This document shows positions 32,767 to 41,901 of a stretch of DNA of 64,000 nucleotides, piece after piece. The stretch spans positions 5,022,501 through 5,086,500 of the forward strand of contig NZ_CP073760.1 of NCBI RefSeq assembly GCF_018399035.1. Reading direction: 5' to 3'. The notes under the pieces were generated by a model. It searched no databases. It was not told where the DNA came from and worked only from the letters and a program-made list of their open reading frames with translations. The translations under genes were made by a program, and so were the position numbers. The number at the start of each line of letters is the position of its first letter. Within the stretch, counting starts at the first letter, position 1. This DNA is from Thiocapsa sp. (GTDB lineage: Bacteria > Pseudomonadota > Gammaproteobacteria > Chromatiales > Chromatiaceae).

Positions 32767-34554
32767 TCAACGACCGGGGTTGAGGGCCGGCAATGCAGCG
32801 CGTTTGATCCGGGCGACGCGGCCCTTGCGCGGACGCAGCGCGGCGCCGCGGCCGACCTGCCGCATGAAGTCGCGTTTCCATCGCGTGAAGTCGAGACCCT
32901 GTCGGCCGTAGAGCGCGGCGTCCAGCTCCTGCATCAGCCGGGTCAAGGTTGCCGGATCCGCGTGCGGACGTAAGCTCAGGATGAGTCGGGTGAGGTTGGG
33001 CTGGGTGGCCTCGCCTTGGAAGCGGAGCCGGCTGCGGGCATCCGCTTCGAAGCGGTTGCACCAGTCGACGGGGTCCGATGCGCGATTGGCGTGGCCCACG
33101 CAGAGCAGGAATCGACTGCTCGGCGGGAGAGCCGCGGCCACGGCGGTGCGCATGCGCGCGACGAGTGGTTCGGGTCGCAGACGACGGGCGAGGCGACTCC
33201 AGCGGTTGACGATCAGGGCACCGAAGGCACGGAGTCTGCCGACCAGCCCTGCCGCCGGCCGGGCTCGCGCTCGATCTGTCGGCTGCCGCTTGGTGGCGTA
33301 GAAGACGCCGCCCCAATAGCCCGCGATCAGCAGCAAAAGCCCCGTCAGCGGGAGCCAGACGAGGCTCCAGTCTTCCGCGGTCATGACGGAGGAGGGCATG
33401 CCGAAGGGGCCGCTCTCTCCGCCGATGCTCAAGGTGCGCATCGGCAGACTCGTGACCTCTCGGGTGCCCGAGTCGGTGTTCCACCAAGCGACATCGATCT
33501 CGGGCAGGGTCAGTCGACCGGAGGATTGAGGGACCAGGGTGTAATACTCGGTCCGGCGTGCGACCAGATCACGGCGGTCCGCCGAGAGACCGCTTTCCGT
33601 GAGCACCTGCTCGCGATAGACGCGGTGATCCGGTCCGGCGAGCTGGTCTTCCAGGCTCGGCAACTGCGCCGCCGTGCCTCCCGTGGCGACAAGCTCCAAC
33701 GCCAGCGTGACGGGCTGCCCGGGGACCAAGGTGGTTTCGCGATCGATGTCGGCCTTGAGACTTAATGATCTCAAGGGCAGCCAGGGCGTCACCGCGCTCA
33801 CGGCCGGTCGAACCTGAAGGCGAATCGGGCGGTCGGTCACCGACTCGAAGCGCTGCATGCCGCCGCCCATGCCTCGCACGGTTCCCGTCACCTTGATGGG
33901 TGGGATCTCGATATCGCCAGGCCGCAACGGGATCAGGGTCAGGATGAAGGTGTTGACGATCTCGCGCCGGCCCCCCTCGGCAGCGCGGGACTCCGGGGTC
34001 GGTCCGTCCAGACGCTGGATGAGTGCGTCTCCGGTCGCGGGTAGATCGAGCGTGGCCTCGCCGGGGTTCTCCGAGGTGATCAGCCGAAGACGCAGCAGCA
34101 GGGGTTGCTGCACATAGGGCTCCGGCTCGCCGAGCGTCGCTTCGAGCCGAGGCGGCGTTGCTTGCGGTTGGGCCCGATATTGCCCCGGATACTGCCCCGG
34201 CATTTGGCCCGGCATTTGGCCCGGGAACTGACCATAACCGGGTGCCGGCATCTGGCCCGGCGCATAGGCAGGGGGCGCACCCTGCGGATAGGCCGGCGGG
34301 GTGCCTTGCGCATGGGTCGGTGGTTGGGGGCGGAACTGCCAGGCTCCGGGCTGCGGCGGGGGTTGGCCGTAGGGTCCCTGAGGCGGGAAGGGCTGTTGTC
34401 CCGGATGGCCGTAGGGCCAAGCATTCGCCGCTGGCCCGAACAACCCCAGCGACAGGCCCAGTATCAGGATCGGAATCAGGCCAAGTATCGGACGCGACGC
34501 CTGGATCATCAGGCCGGACAGCGTCGCGTGACGTCGGAGACTTTCGGTGCGCAT
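32767..34554 (-). CDS. batD: BatD family protein with PGQ-rich N-terminal segment
   Basis: 595 residues from the ATG at 34554, which overlaps the batC stop (TGATG). Order: signal/anchor (LGLIPILILGLSLGLFGPAA), an unusual segment of about 100 residues rich in P, G and Q with repeats such as PGQMPGQMPGQYPGQY, then the BatD beta-domains (LEATLGEPEPYVQQPLLLRL, LRPGDIEIPPIKVTGT), one C-terminal membrane helix (LVWLPLTGLLLLIAGYWGGV) and a cytosolic tail. BatD is the periplasmic part of the Bat (aerotolerance) complex, last gene here. Confidence 0.88.
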   Translation of the reverse strand: MRTESLRRHATLSGLMIQASRPILGLIPILILGLSLGLFGPAANAWPYGHPGQQPFPPQGPYGQPPPQPGAWQFRPQPPTHAQGTPPAYPQGAPPAYAPGQMPAPGYGQFPGQMPGQMPGQYPGQYRAQPQATPPRLEATLGEPEPYVQQPLLLRLRLITSENPGEATLDLPATGDALIQRLDGPTPESRAAEGGRREIVNTFILTLIPLRPGDIEIPPIKVTGTVRGMGGGMQRFESVTDRPIRLQVRPAVSAVTPWLPLRSLSLKADIDRETTLVPGQPVTLALELVATGGTAAQLPSLEDQLAGPDHRVYREQVLTESGLSADRRDLVARRTEYYTLVPQSSGRLTLPEIDVAWWNTDSGTREVTSLPMRTLSIGGESGPFGMPSSVMTAEDWSLVWLPLTGLLLLIAGYWGGVFYATKRQPTDRARARPAAGLVGRLRAFGALIVNRWSRLARRLRPEPLVARMRTAVAAALPPSSRFLLCVGHANRASDPVDWCNRFEADARSRLRFQGEATQPNLTRLILSLRPHADPATLTRLMQELDAALYGRQGLDFTRWKRDFMRQVGRGAALRPRKGRVARIKRAALPALNPGR

Positions 34555-36145
34555 CACCACGGACGATTCTCCAGGATGGGCGCACCCGTCGTCTGCATCC
34601 AACGCAGCTCCTCGAGGCGATACTGATTGCGGATCAAGAGTGACGGGTCGCCCTCCACCTGCTTGAGCCGTTGCTCCATCACGGCCATGCCTGCACCCAG
34701 CGCGGGTGAGCCGTCGATCGCGCCTCGTTCGTCCGTTGCGTCCTCGTCCAATCGGTCGCCGGGCCGATCACCGAGTTGATCGAAACGTTCTGCGGCCTCG
34801 GGCTGTGCCTCGGTGCCGAGCGTCTCGGGTGGTTTCACCTCTGCCGGACCGGGCGGACCCGGACGGGGTGTCCGGCCGGTGGCGTCGTCGGCGCCACCGT
34901 CTTCGCGGTCGGGCTGGCTCGGGTCGGAGCCCGGTGCATCTGCGCGCCCCGGCTCTGCTGGCTCCGGCTCCTTGCCGTTTTCGTCGGGTGATTCGGGCTC
35001 GCCGCGACTCGGGTCACGCCCGTCCGTTGGGTCGTCTCCGGATGATTCATCTCGGGGCGATTCGTCTCGCGGTGCTTGCGTCTGATCCTCCTCGCCGTCG
35101 CCCTCGCTCCCATCGCGGGTCTCGCCGTCCTTTCCGGATTCGGACTCGGATGCGGTCTCCTCGCCGGAGGTGCCCTTCGGCGTGGTCCGATCCCCGGCGT
35201 CGCCTCGATCGCTGTCGCTCTCGGGTTGATCGGACTCGCCGCCCTCCGAGTCGGTTGCGGTGTCCGCTGCCGTGCCGGCCTGATCCGTTTCATCCGCGCC
35301 GCGGGCGTCGCCGGAGTCGCCCTGCGCCTCGCCATCGGTGGGTTCGGATGCGTCGCTGCCTTGCCCTTGACCCGCCTCGTCGCCTTCACCCTCGGCCTGC
35401 GACTCGCTTTGCTGGCCCGAGCCCTCGGAGGATTGGTCCTGCGAGCCGCTGTCCTCGCCTTGCTCGTCGCCGGACTCCTCGCCTTCGGATTCTTGTTGCT
35501 GCTCCGAGCCTTCTTGTTGCTCGGATGGCTGTTGCTGCTCCCCTGCTGCTGGTCCTCGGATTCCTGCGCCTCCTCGGACTGCTGCGCCTCCTCGGACTTC
35601 TCCTGTGGCGATGGCTGCTCCTGTTGCTCTTCTTCTTGTGATGCCCGATCGCGCTCTTCGGCGCTCCGTGTCGGATCCTCACCGTCCTCGTGTTCCGACT
35701 CGTCGCGAAACTGCTCCTGCTCGAGCCTCGCCAAGGTGGCTCGGGTGACGGCTAGGTTATGGGCTGCATCCGTGTGGCTCGGATCCTCGCGCAGAACCGA
35801 CTCGTAGGCCGTCGCGGCACCCGCATAGTCGCCACGCTCGAAGCGGGTGTTGCCGAGGTTGTAACGGGCCGATTGGCCCTCCTTGCATTGCTCGGCCTGG
35901 CTGAAGGCGCGTTCGGCCTCGTCGAGTCGCCCCGCGCGGTAGAGTGCGACGCCTTGTCGATAGGGATCGGAGAAGGACTCCGCGGCGGTGTCGAAGTCAC
36001 CCGTCTGGTAGATCTCGAGCGCCTCCTGCTCGGAGGTCTTGAACCATTCGGCGACTGCCGGATACGGCAGGCAGACGGCGAGCATGAGGAGCACTGCGGC
36101 GGAGCGGGACAGAACGCCGTGGCGCAGGATCGACGGGGCGCTCAT
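34554..36145 (-). CDS. batC: BatC-like TPR protein with an apparent frameshift in its acidic linker
   Basis: Start ATG at 36145 overlaps batB (ATGA). Signal peptide (VLLMLAVCLPYPAVAEW), then TPR repeats: EALEIYQTGDFDTAAESF, GVALYRAGRLDEAERAFSQA, RYNLGNTRFERGDYAGAATA. A Q/S/E-rich linker follows. At the C4 run 35540-35543 (G4 on the coding strand) the frame changes: before it reads EDQQQGSS, after it the acidic, Q/E/S/G/D-rich sequence continues without stops only in a neighbouring frame, to LEELRWMQTTGAPILENRPW at 34554. If the single base is restored, the protein is about 530 residues and abuts batD exactly (TGATG). Read as one gene with a one-base sequencing or real frameshift. Confidence 0.8.
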
Positions 36146-37173
36146 GTGGATGACCTCCGCCGCCGAATCGGCGCGCGGAACCGGGTCAGCACAAGCAGCA
36201 TGACGAGGACGACGGGGATCCAATAGCGCTCGTTCCACACCCGGGTTCGCTCGTCGCTCGATTGCGGCGGCAGGCGCGAGACCGAGACTGCGCGCAGGAT
36301 GGCGTCCGAATCCGCGTCACGATAGTCGGCGATCCGATGGATGCCGGCGCCGGTCTCCGCCAGATGTGCCAAGAGCGCCGCATCGAGCGAGGAGCGAATC
36401 GGCTCGCCGCTGAGATCCCGGATGAATCCGCCGGCCGGTCCCGGCACCAATCCGCCCTGCGTCGTCCCGATGCCCAGCGTGTGGATGCGGATCCCTCGGG
36501 ATGCCAGCACTGCGAACTGCTCGGGGAGGTCGGGCTCCTCGAAGTCGCCGTCCGAGATCAGAAGGATCGAGCGGGCGCTGTCCTCGGGGAGTCCCGCCAG
36601 GAGCAGCTCGGCGCGCATGAGCGCCGCGCCCACACGACTGCCCTGCAAGCTCGGGTCGGCAAGGTCGCTCGAGAGGGCGGGCAAGGCATTGAGGATCGTT
36701 TGGGTGTCTTCGGTGATCGGCGAGATGACGTGCGGCACGGTGGCGAAGACGATCAGGCCAAGACGCGCCTCGCGGTTCTTGCGAATCAAATCGCTGATCT
36801 CGTGACGGGCGCGCCCGAGGCGGTTCGGGGTGACGTCGGTGACCTGCATGGAACGCGAGATATCGAGCAGGATCAGCAGGTTGTTGCCCGGATGGAAGAG
36901 CCGTACGTCGGTGGCGTCCCAGCGCGGGCCGGCCATCGCCGTGAGGATGAGCGCCCACAAGAGGACCCAGCTCAGATAGCGGCCCCAGCGCTCGGTGGTG
37001 CGCAGATCGCGCGTCCCGGTCAGGTGCGGCAGCAGGTGCGGATCGGCATAGCGGTGCAGCGGGCCTTCGGCCGCGCGGGCGGCGCTGCGCCTGAGCCAAT
37101 AGGCGACCGGCAGCAAGGCCAGCAGACCCAGAAACCACAGCGGTTGCTCGAAGTGAAAGCCGCCGTCAAGCAC
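36142..37173 (-). CDS. batB: BatB, von Willebrand factor A-domain membrane protein
   Basis: 343 residues. Two N-terminal helices (LWFLGLLALLPVAYWL; LSWVLLWALILTAMAGP), a VWA domain with the MIDAS motif DISRS at 104-108 and a threonine in the later TDVTPN region, and a C-terminal helix (VVLVMLLVLTRF). VWA domains bind divalent metal and protein partners. It overlaps batA by eight bases and batC by four, so translation is coupled. Function of the Bat complex is not settled: stress tolerance and aerotolerance phenotypes are reported in Bacteroides and spirochaetes. Confidence 0.9.
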   Translation of the reverse strand: MLDGGFHFEQPLWFLGLLALLPVAYWLRRSAARAAEGPLHRYADPHLLPHLTGTRDLRTTERWGRYLSWVLLWALILTAMAGPRWDATDVRLFHPGNNLLILLDISRSMQVTDVTPNRLGRARHEISDLIRKNREARLGLIVFATVPHVISPITEDTQTILNALPALSSDLADPSLQGSRVGAALMRAELLLAGLPEDSARSILLISDGDFEEPDLPEQFAVLASRGIRIHTLGIGTTQGGLVPGPAGGFIRDLSGEPIRSSLDAALLAHLAETGAGIHRIADYRDADSDAILRAVSVSRLPPQSSDERTRVWNERYWIPVVLVMLLVLTRFRAPIRRRRSST

Positions 37174-38209
37174 CTGCAGCCCTCCCGACGAAGCGCTTGC
37201 GACCTTCGGGGAAGAGGCCGAGTCCGAGCAGGGCGATCAAGGCGAGTCCGAGCGGCCAGCGGTAGAGCGGCCGAGGCAGGTAGGCGGTGCGTGTTTCCGC
37301 CTCGGTCTTCTCGAGCTGGCCGATGCGTGCCGAGATCTCCTCGAGCGCGCGGGTATCGGTGGCACGGAAATAGGCCCCGCCCGTCAGCTCGGCGATCTCT
37401 TCGAGGACGCCTTCGTCCATGGTCAGATCGTCGCGATACCGCACCACGCCCTCTTCGAGGATCGGGATGCTCGCCTGCTTGCTGCCGACCCCGATCACGT
37501 AGACGCGCACCCCGTTCTGTCGGGCCACCGTCGCTGCCTCGCTCGGTGCGAAACGTCCGGCATTGTTGTCCCCGTCGGCGATGACGATCATGACCCGCGA
37601 CCCCTCGGGACGCTCGCGCAGCTTCACCACCCCGAGCGCGATGGCGTCGCCCAGCGCCGTCGCCGGGCCGGCAATGCTCGGGACGATCCCGTCGAGCAGC
37701 TGACGGACGGCCAGCCGGTCCAGGCTCAGGGGCGAGAGTATGAACGCCTGGCTGCCGAAGACCACCAGACCGACACGATCGCCGGTGCGACCCTCGATAA
37801 AGCGGCCCATGACCCCGCGCACCACGCTCATGCGATTGACCGGCCGGCCATCGACCGTGAAATCCAGCGCCTCCATCGAGTGCGAGGCATCGACCGTGAT
37901 CATGAGGTCGTAACCCGGCGTGCTGATCTCGGTGTAGGGCGTCAGCCACTGCGGACGCATCAGCGCCAAGACCAACGCGATCCAGAGTAGATAGAGCAAG
38001 GCCCGATACAGCCAGCCGGTAAGCTGCAGACCGGGGCGCCGCGCAGTAAAGGCGGCCTGGAGTGCGGCGATCTGCGGGTGCAGCAGGGTGACACGCTGAC
38101 CTTCGAGCGTCGTCTCGCCTGGATCCTGTCCGCGCTCCGGCCAAAGCCAGGGCAGGAGGAGCGGCAAGGGCAAGAGGAGTGCGGCCCAAGGCCAATGAAA
38201 CTCAAACAT
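37166..38209 (-). CDS. batA: BatA, von Willebrand factor A-domain membrane protein
   Basis: 347 residues from the ATG at 38209; a GTG four codons upstream is in frame. N-terminal helices WAALLLPLPLLLPWLW and LLYLLWIALVLALMRP, VWA domain with MIDAS DASHS at 107-111 and IVIADGDNNAGRFAP, and a C-terminal helix (LGLALIALLGLGLFPEG). It follows DUF4381 with an eight-base overlap. With BatB it probably forms the membrane platform activated by the MoxR AAA+ ATPase. Confidence 0.9.
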   Translation of the reverse strand: MFEFHWPWAALLLPLPLLLPWLWPERGQDPGETTLEGQRVTLLHPQIAALQAAFTARRPGLQLTGWLYRALLYLLWIALVLALMRPQWLTPYTEISTPGYDLMITVDASHSMEALDFTVDGRPVNRMSVVRGVMGRFIEGRTGDRVGLVVFGSQAFILSPLSLDRLAVRQLLDGIVPSIAGPATALGDAIALGVVKLRERPEGSRVMIVIADGDNNAGRFAPSEAATVARQNGVRVYVIGVGSKQASIPILEEGVVRYRDDLTMDEGVLEEIAELTGGAYFRATDTRALEEISARIGQLEKTEAETRTAYLPRPLYRWPLGLALIALLGLGLFPEGRKRFVGRAAGA

Positions 38210-38854
38210 GGCGGATCTCAACCACGGGCGTTCCCCGCGCTCCGAGCCACGGCAGGCGCCGGATCAGGCGCTGGCTCAGACGTTGGCTCAGACGTTGGCT
38301 CAGGCCGTGGCGCCGCCCCTGCGGCGCGTCGCGGACCTCGACCCAGGCGAGCGCCGCGTCGATCAAGGACAGGAGATCCTTTGCGCCGACACTCTTGTGA
38401 AGTGCGCCGGCCGGTGCATAGGGTGCGTCGATCAGGATGCGTCCTCGCTCGCGCCAGAGGAAGCCGTTCGGATCGTGCGCGGCGAGCCAGTCGAGCCAGG
38501 CGGTCCCGACGAGACCCGCGCAGGCCGGACGCCCGAGTCGGGCCATGGCGATGCGGCGCAGCAGCTCGGAGAGCTCCCCGAGTGTCTGTTTGGCGTCCTG
38601 CCCCTTGCCGGCACGGCGTTTGAGATCGCGGAGCGCGGCTGCGGCTTCCCAGCGCCAACTGCCGAGCGTGATGCCGGGAATAGGGATACGCAGGCTGATC
38701 CGAACACGCAAGCGCCAAACCAGAAGTGCAAGCAGCGTCAGGGCGATCGCCAGCAGCCACCAACCGGGGCCGGCGGCCACCAATGGATGGGCGGGATGTC
38801 GTGGATGTCGCGCAGCATCGCGATGGGCGGCGAGGGAGCGAGGATCGGGTCCAT
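38202..38854 (-). CDS. DUF4381 protein with an apparent one-base frameshift
   Basis: The ATG at 38854 overlaps the DUF58 stop (TGATG). The first frame reads MLRDIHDIPPIHWWPPAP and stops shortly after; the family motif needs PPAPGWWLL, and GWWLLAIALTLLALLVWRL is in the next frame from about 38764. Adding one base near 38764 (GGTT, expected GGGTT) restores a continuous protein of about 216 residues: an N-terminal helix, then a soluble part (LSELLRRIAMARLGRPACAG, LVGTAWLDWLAAHDP) typical of DUF4381. It is the usual fourth partner of MoxR/VWA operons and lies between DUF58 and BatA here. Confidence 0.82.
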
Positions 38855-39771
38855 CACACGGCCCGCGAGCGCGCCCGCTGCTCCAAGGCGCGGATCAGGC
38901 TGAGATGGATCTCGGCATCGGTCCGCACCGGCAGCAGGATGATCCCGAGGCGATGGACCACCGCCTGGAGCAGGGCGCGCCGCTCCTCCCATGCCTCGCG
39001 ATAGCTGCGCCGGGCCTGCGGGTCGTCCGTGTCGACCTCGACCAGGGTGCCGTCGGTGCCGGTGAAGGTGGTGATGCCCATCGACGGGATCTCCCAATCC
39101 GCCGGGTCGTCGATGGGGATCAGCGCGACCGAGTTGCGTTGTCCCAGATCACCGAGGATCGCCTCCAACCCCATGGCATCGCGGTTGAGGTCGGCGATCA
39201 CGAAGACGAGCGAGCCGGTCGGCAGGCCCGAGGTCGCCCGCCGCAGCGCACCGCCGAGACAGTCGATGGAGGGATCCAGCTCGGCGCCGGGCACGGTCAG
39301 GGCGCGCAGCAGTTGCCAGAGTGCGCGGCGACCGCGCGAGGGACGAAAGTGTTGGAGTCCGGTGGATGGATCGCCGAAGACCAGTCCGCCGACCCGGTCG
39401 TTGAGCCGACTCGCCGCCCAGCCGATCAGGGCCGCCGCGCGGGCCGCCTGTACCGACTTGAAGGTCCCGCGCGTGCCGAAGGCCATGTGCGGGCCCTTGT
39501 CGACACAGAGCATCACCGAGCGCTCGCGCTCCTCGCGGAAGATCTTCATGTGCGGCTCGTTGGTGCGGGCCGTCACCTTCCAATCCATATAGCGGATGTC
39601 GTCGCCCTCGCGGTACTCGCGCACCTCCTCGAAATTGACCCCGGCGCCGCGGAAGACCGACGCGTAGAGTCCGGCGAAGGTCGAGTTGACGAGATGATGG
39701 GAGGGCAGCCCAAGCGTGTGGGCCTGATGGCGCAGCTCCAGCAGGTCATCGAGACGGGGATAGAGGCTCAT
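38854..39771 (-). CDS. DUF58 domain protein
   Basis: 305 residues, soluble. Family blocks: FRGAGVNFEEVREYREGDDI, RYMDWKVTARTNEPHMKIF, REERERSVMLCVDKGPHMAF (VWA-like core) and GRRALWQLLRAL. DUF58 proteins are always linked to MoxR ATPases and Bat-type VWA proteins. It lies 16 bases after moxR and overlaps the DUF4381 start by one base. Complete length for the family. Confidence 0.92.
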   Translation of the reverse strand: MSLYPRLDDLLELRHQAHTLGLPSHHLVNSTFAGLYASVFRGAGVNFEEVREYREGDDIRYMDWKVTARTNEPHMKIFREERERSVMLCVDKGPHMAFGTRGTFKSVQAARAAALIGWAASRLNDRVGGLVFGDPSTGLQHFRPSRGRRALWQLLRALTVPGAELDPSIDCLGGALRRATSGLPTGSLVFVIADLNRDAMGLEAILGDLGQRNSVALIPIDDPADWEIPSMGITTFTGTDGTLVEVDTDDPQARRSYREAWEERRALLQAVVHRLGIILLPVRTDAEIHLSLIRALEQRARSRAV

Positions 39772-39787
39772 CGTACGGCGGTCGATG

Positions 39788-40744
39788 TCAGGGGATGGCC
39801 ACCAGGGTCAGGAGTCGGTTGACGAAGACGTCCGTGGTCACCCCCTCGGCCTCGGCCTCGAAGGTCAGCAGCAGGCGATGGCGCAGAATCTCGGGGACGA
39901 CGGCCTGAATATGGTGCGGTGCGACGAAGTCGTCGCCGTCGAGCCAAGCCCGCGCGCGGGAGCAGCGGGCGACCGCGATACTGGCGCGCGGCGAGGCGCC
40001 GAAGCGGCACCAGCGCCCGAGATCCCGGTCATAGAGCTTCGGCTGACGGGTGGCTTGCACCAGATCGACGATATAGCTGTGCAGCTTCGGATCCAGATAG
40101 AGCCCGGCGACATCGCGGCGCATCGCGAAGAGATCGGCCTGGCTGAGGCGCTCCACGGGCGCGGTCTCGGGCTCCTTTTGCTGGCGGGCGTCGAGCTCGA
40201 GGATCTTCAGCTCCTCGTCGCGACTGGGGTAGGTCACGACCGCCTGCATCAGGAAGCGGTCGAGCTGCGCCTCGGGCAGGTGATAGGTGCCTTCCTGCTC
40301 CACCGGGTTCTGGGTCGCCAGCACCATGAAGAGCTTGGGCAGCGGATAGGTCCTGAGACCCACCGTGATCTGGTGCTCCGCCATGGATTCCAACAAGGCC
40401 GATTGGACCTTGGCCGGGGCGCGGTTGACCTCGTCGGCCAGCAGGATGTTGTGAAAGAGCGGACCGGGTCGGAACTCGAACTCGCCTTTCTCGTGGCGAT
40501 AGATGTCCGTGCCGATCAAATCCGACGGCAGCAGGTCGGGGGTGAACTGGATGCGGTGGAAGTCGCCCTCGAGCGCATCGGCCAATGCCTTCACGGCGGT
40601 CGTCTTGGCCAAACCCGGCATGCCCTCGACCAAGAGATGGCCGTCACTCAGCAGGCAGATCAGCATGCTGTCGATGAAGGACGCTTGTCCGATGATGCGG
40701 GAGGCGATGTGATCGCGAACGGGCTTGAGATCGCTTGGCGTCAT
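39788..40744 (-). CDS. moxR: MoxR family AAA+ ATPase
   Basis: 318 residues. Walker A GMPGLAKTTAVKALA, Walker B ILLADEVNRAPAK, sensor 1 LATQNPVEQEGTYHLPEAQL and the C-terminal lid. MoxR ATPases act as chaperones that mature or activate VWA partner proteins. It is the first gene of the moxR-DUF58-DUF4381-batA-batB-batC-batD operon, all on the minus strand with overlapping or near-adjacent genes, so one transcript from the region 40745-41433 is expected. Confidence 0.94.
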   Translation of the reverse strand: MTPSDLKPVRDHIASRIIGQASFIDSMLICLLSDGHLLVEGMPGLAKTTAVKALADALEGDFHRIQFTPDLLPSDLIGTDIYRHEKGEFEFRPGPLFHNILLADEVNRAPAKVQSALLESMAEHQITVGLRTYPLPKLFMVLATQNPVEQEGTYHLPEAQLDRFLMQAVVTYPSRDEELKILELDARQQKEPETAPVERLSQADLFAMRRDVAGLYLDPKLHSYIVDLVQATRQPKLYDRDLGRWCRFGASPRASIAVARCSRARAWLDGDDFVAPHHIQAVVPEILRHRLLLTFEAEAEGVTTDVFVNRLLTLVAIP

Positions 40745-41433
40745 GCTCTTTTACGTCTTGTCCGGGTGGCTGACTGCTGGAGGGGCGTGGATCGCCGATT
40801 CTTCCGATCGGTCGCGTCCGGCCGCTAATGCTGTGCCTTTTTCGGGGCAAGTGCAAGCCGCGTCCGGACCTGCGGGCGTGCTCGATTTATCAGTATATTC
40901 AGATGTTTTCATTCGCTAGCTTGCCGTATCGACGCAGGCATGGAGCATGCCCATCGGATAGCGATATCCGTCCGTCGAATCAAGAGCGAACGGATGTCGT
41001 GCAAGCCTTGACAAACCGGTTGTACACATGGGTTCGGAGCGGCTTCTCGCCCTGTCCTTGATCTTGCGAACGATCGAGTGCCGATCGTTCACGAAGCGTC
41101 AATCGACTGTTTTTAAATTGTTTTTTTTAGGCGATCAAGATCTGACCGATCTGTTTTCAGTCGAGCAACCGTAAGCCTTCGGACGCGTTGATCAGACTTT
41201 CTCCACATCCTTATCCACAGGTTCTGTTGGCATCTTCGAAATGCCTACTGATGCGGATGTGTTGCCGTGCAGTTGCGAGTGCGGGTCGGAGGAGTTGCGG
41301 CTAAGTTACGAAAAGCGTGAGCCCCGAGTTGCGTCGGCGCGGCTCGACCGGCTGTGATTCGGGTGGCGGACCGGGGCGAACCTGCAGGCGCCTGCGTCGC
41401 GTGCGATCGGCGGACCGATCAAGCCGGGTCGGT
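40745..41433. promoter_or_regulatory. Long AT-rich intergenic region with DnaA-box-like sites
   Basis: 689 bases without a gene between iclR and moxR (both minus strand). It contains a perfect DnaA box TTATCCACA (41211-41219), a one-mismatch box TTCTCCACA (41199-41207) and a one-mismatch TTGTACACA (41020-41028). An AT-rich tract (TGTTTTTAAATTGTTTTTTT) spans about 41108-41129, followed by GATCTGTTTTCAG (41148-41160), which resembles the E. coli origin 13-mer. GATC occurs seven times between 41060 and 41192. This could be an origin-like or DnaA-regulated region; it also must hold the moxR promoter. No dnaA, dnaN or gidA is near, so an origin call is uncertain. Confidence 0.4.
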
Positions 41434-41901
41434 TTACGGGCGCGGTGGCTGATGCCCGAGCTGCGCGGAGATACGCTCGGCGGCCTCGACGAGATCGGCG
41501 GTCCACTCGAGCCGGCGGCGCTCGATCGGGGCGGAGACCGACAGCCCGGCGCTCACGTTCCCGGTGCTGTCGTACAGCAGGACGCCGATACAGCCGACAG
41601 CGAGCTCGGCCTCCTCGTTGTCCAGGGCATACCCTAGCTTGCCGACCGCGGTGACGTGCAGAGGGGCACGGGAGCCTACCAGTTGCTGCACGTGGATCAT
41701 CCGGTTCGGAGTCGCCTTCTCGACGAACCGGTTCTGGATCAGCGAGGCCAGGATCCGATGCGCGGTCGAGGCATGCAGCCCGGTCTCGGCGGCCAGGATC
41801 TTGAGACTCACGGGTTCGGAATAACGGGCGATGGCGTCGAGCAGGGCGGCGGCTCGATCGATGACCTGGATGTGCGGTGCGATGGCGGGTTCGGACATCA
41901 T
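41434..41901 (-). CDS. IclR-family regulator, shortened by apparent internal deletions
   Basis: 155 residues; family members have about 250-270. The helix-turn-helix is complete: IDRAAALLDAIARYSEPVSL, KILAAETGLHASTAHRILAS, LIQNRFVEKATPN. Then, where RYRLGLRLLELG-like sequence is expected, it jumps to RMIHVQQLVGSRAPLHVTAV. After GKL it jumps again to GYALDNEEAELAVGCIGVLL and the C-terminal effector end. Two in-frame losses of roughly 50 and 35 residues would explain this. The DNA-binding part may still work; the ligand pocket should not. It overlaps the upstream gene stop (ATGA). Confidence 0.8.
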   Translation of the reverse strand: MMSEPAIAPHIQVIDRAAALLDAIARYSEPVSLKILAAETGLHASTAHRILASLIQNRFVEKATPNRMIHVQQLVGSRAPLHVTAVGKLGYALDNEEAELAVGCIGVLLYDSTGNVSAGLSVSAPIERRRLEWTADLVEAAERISAQLGHQPPRP

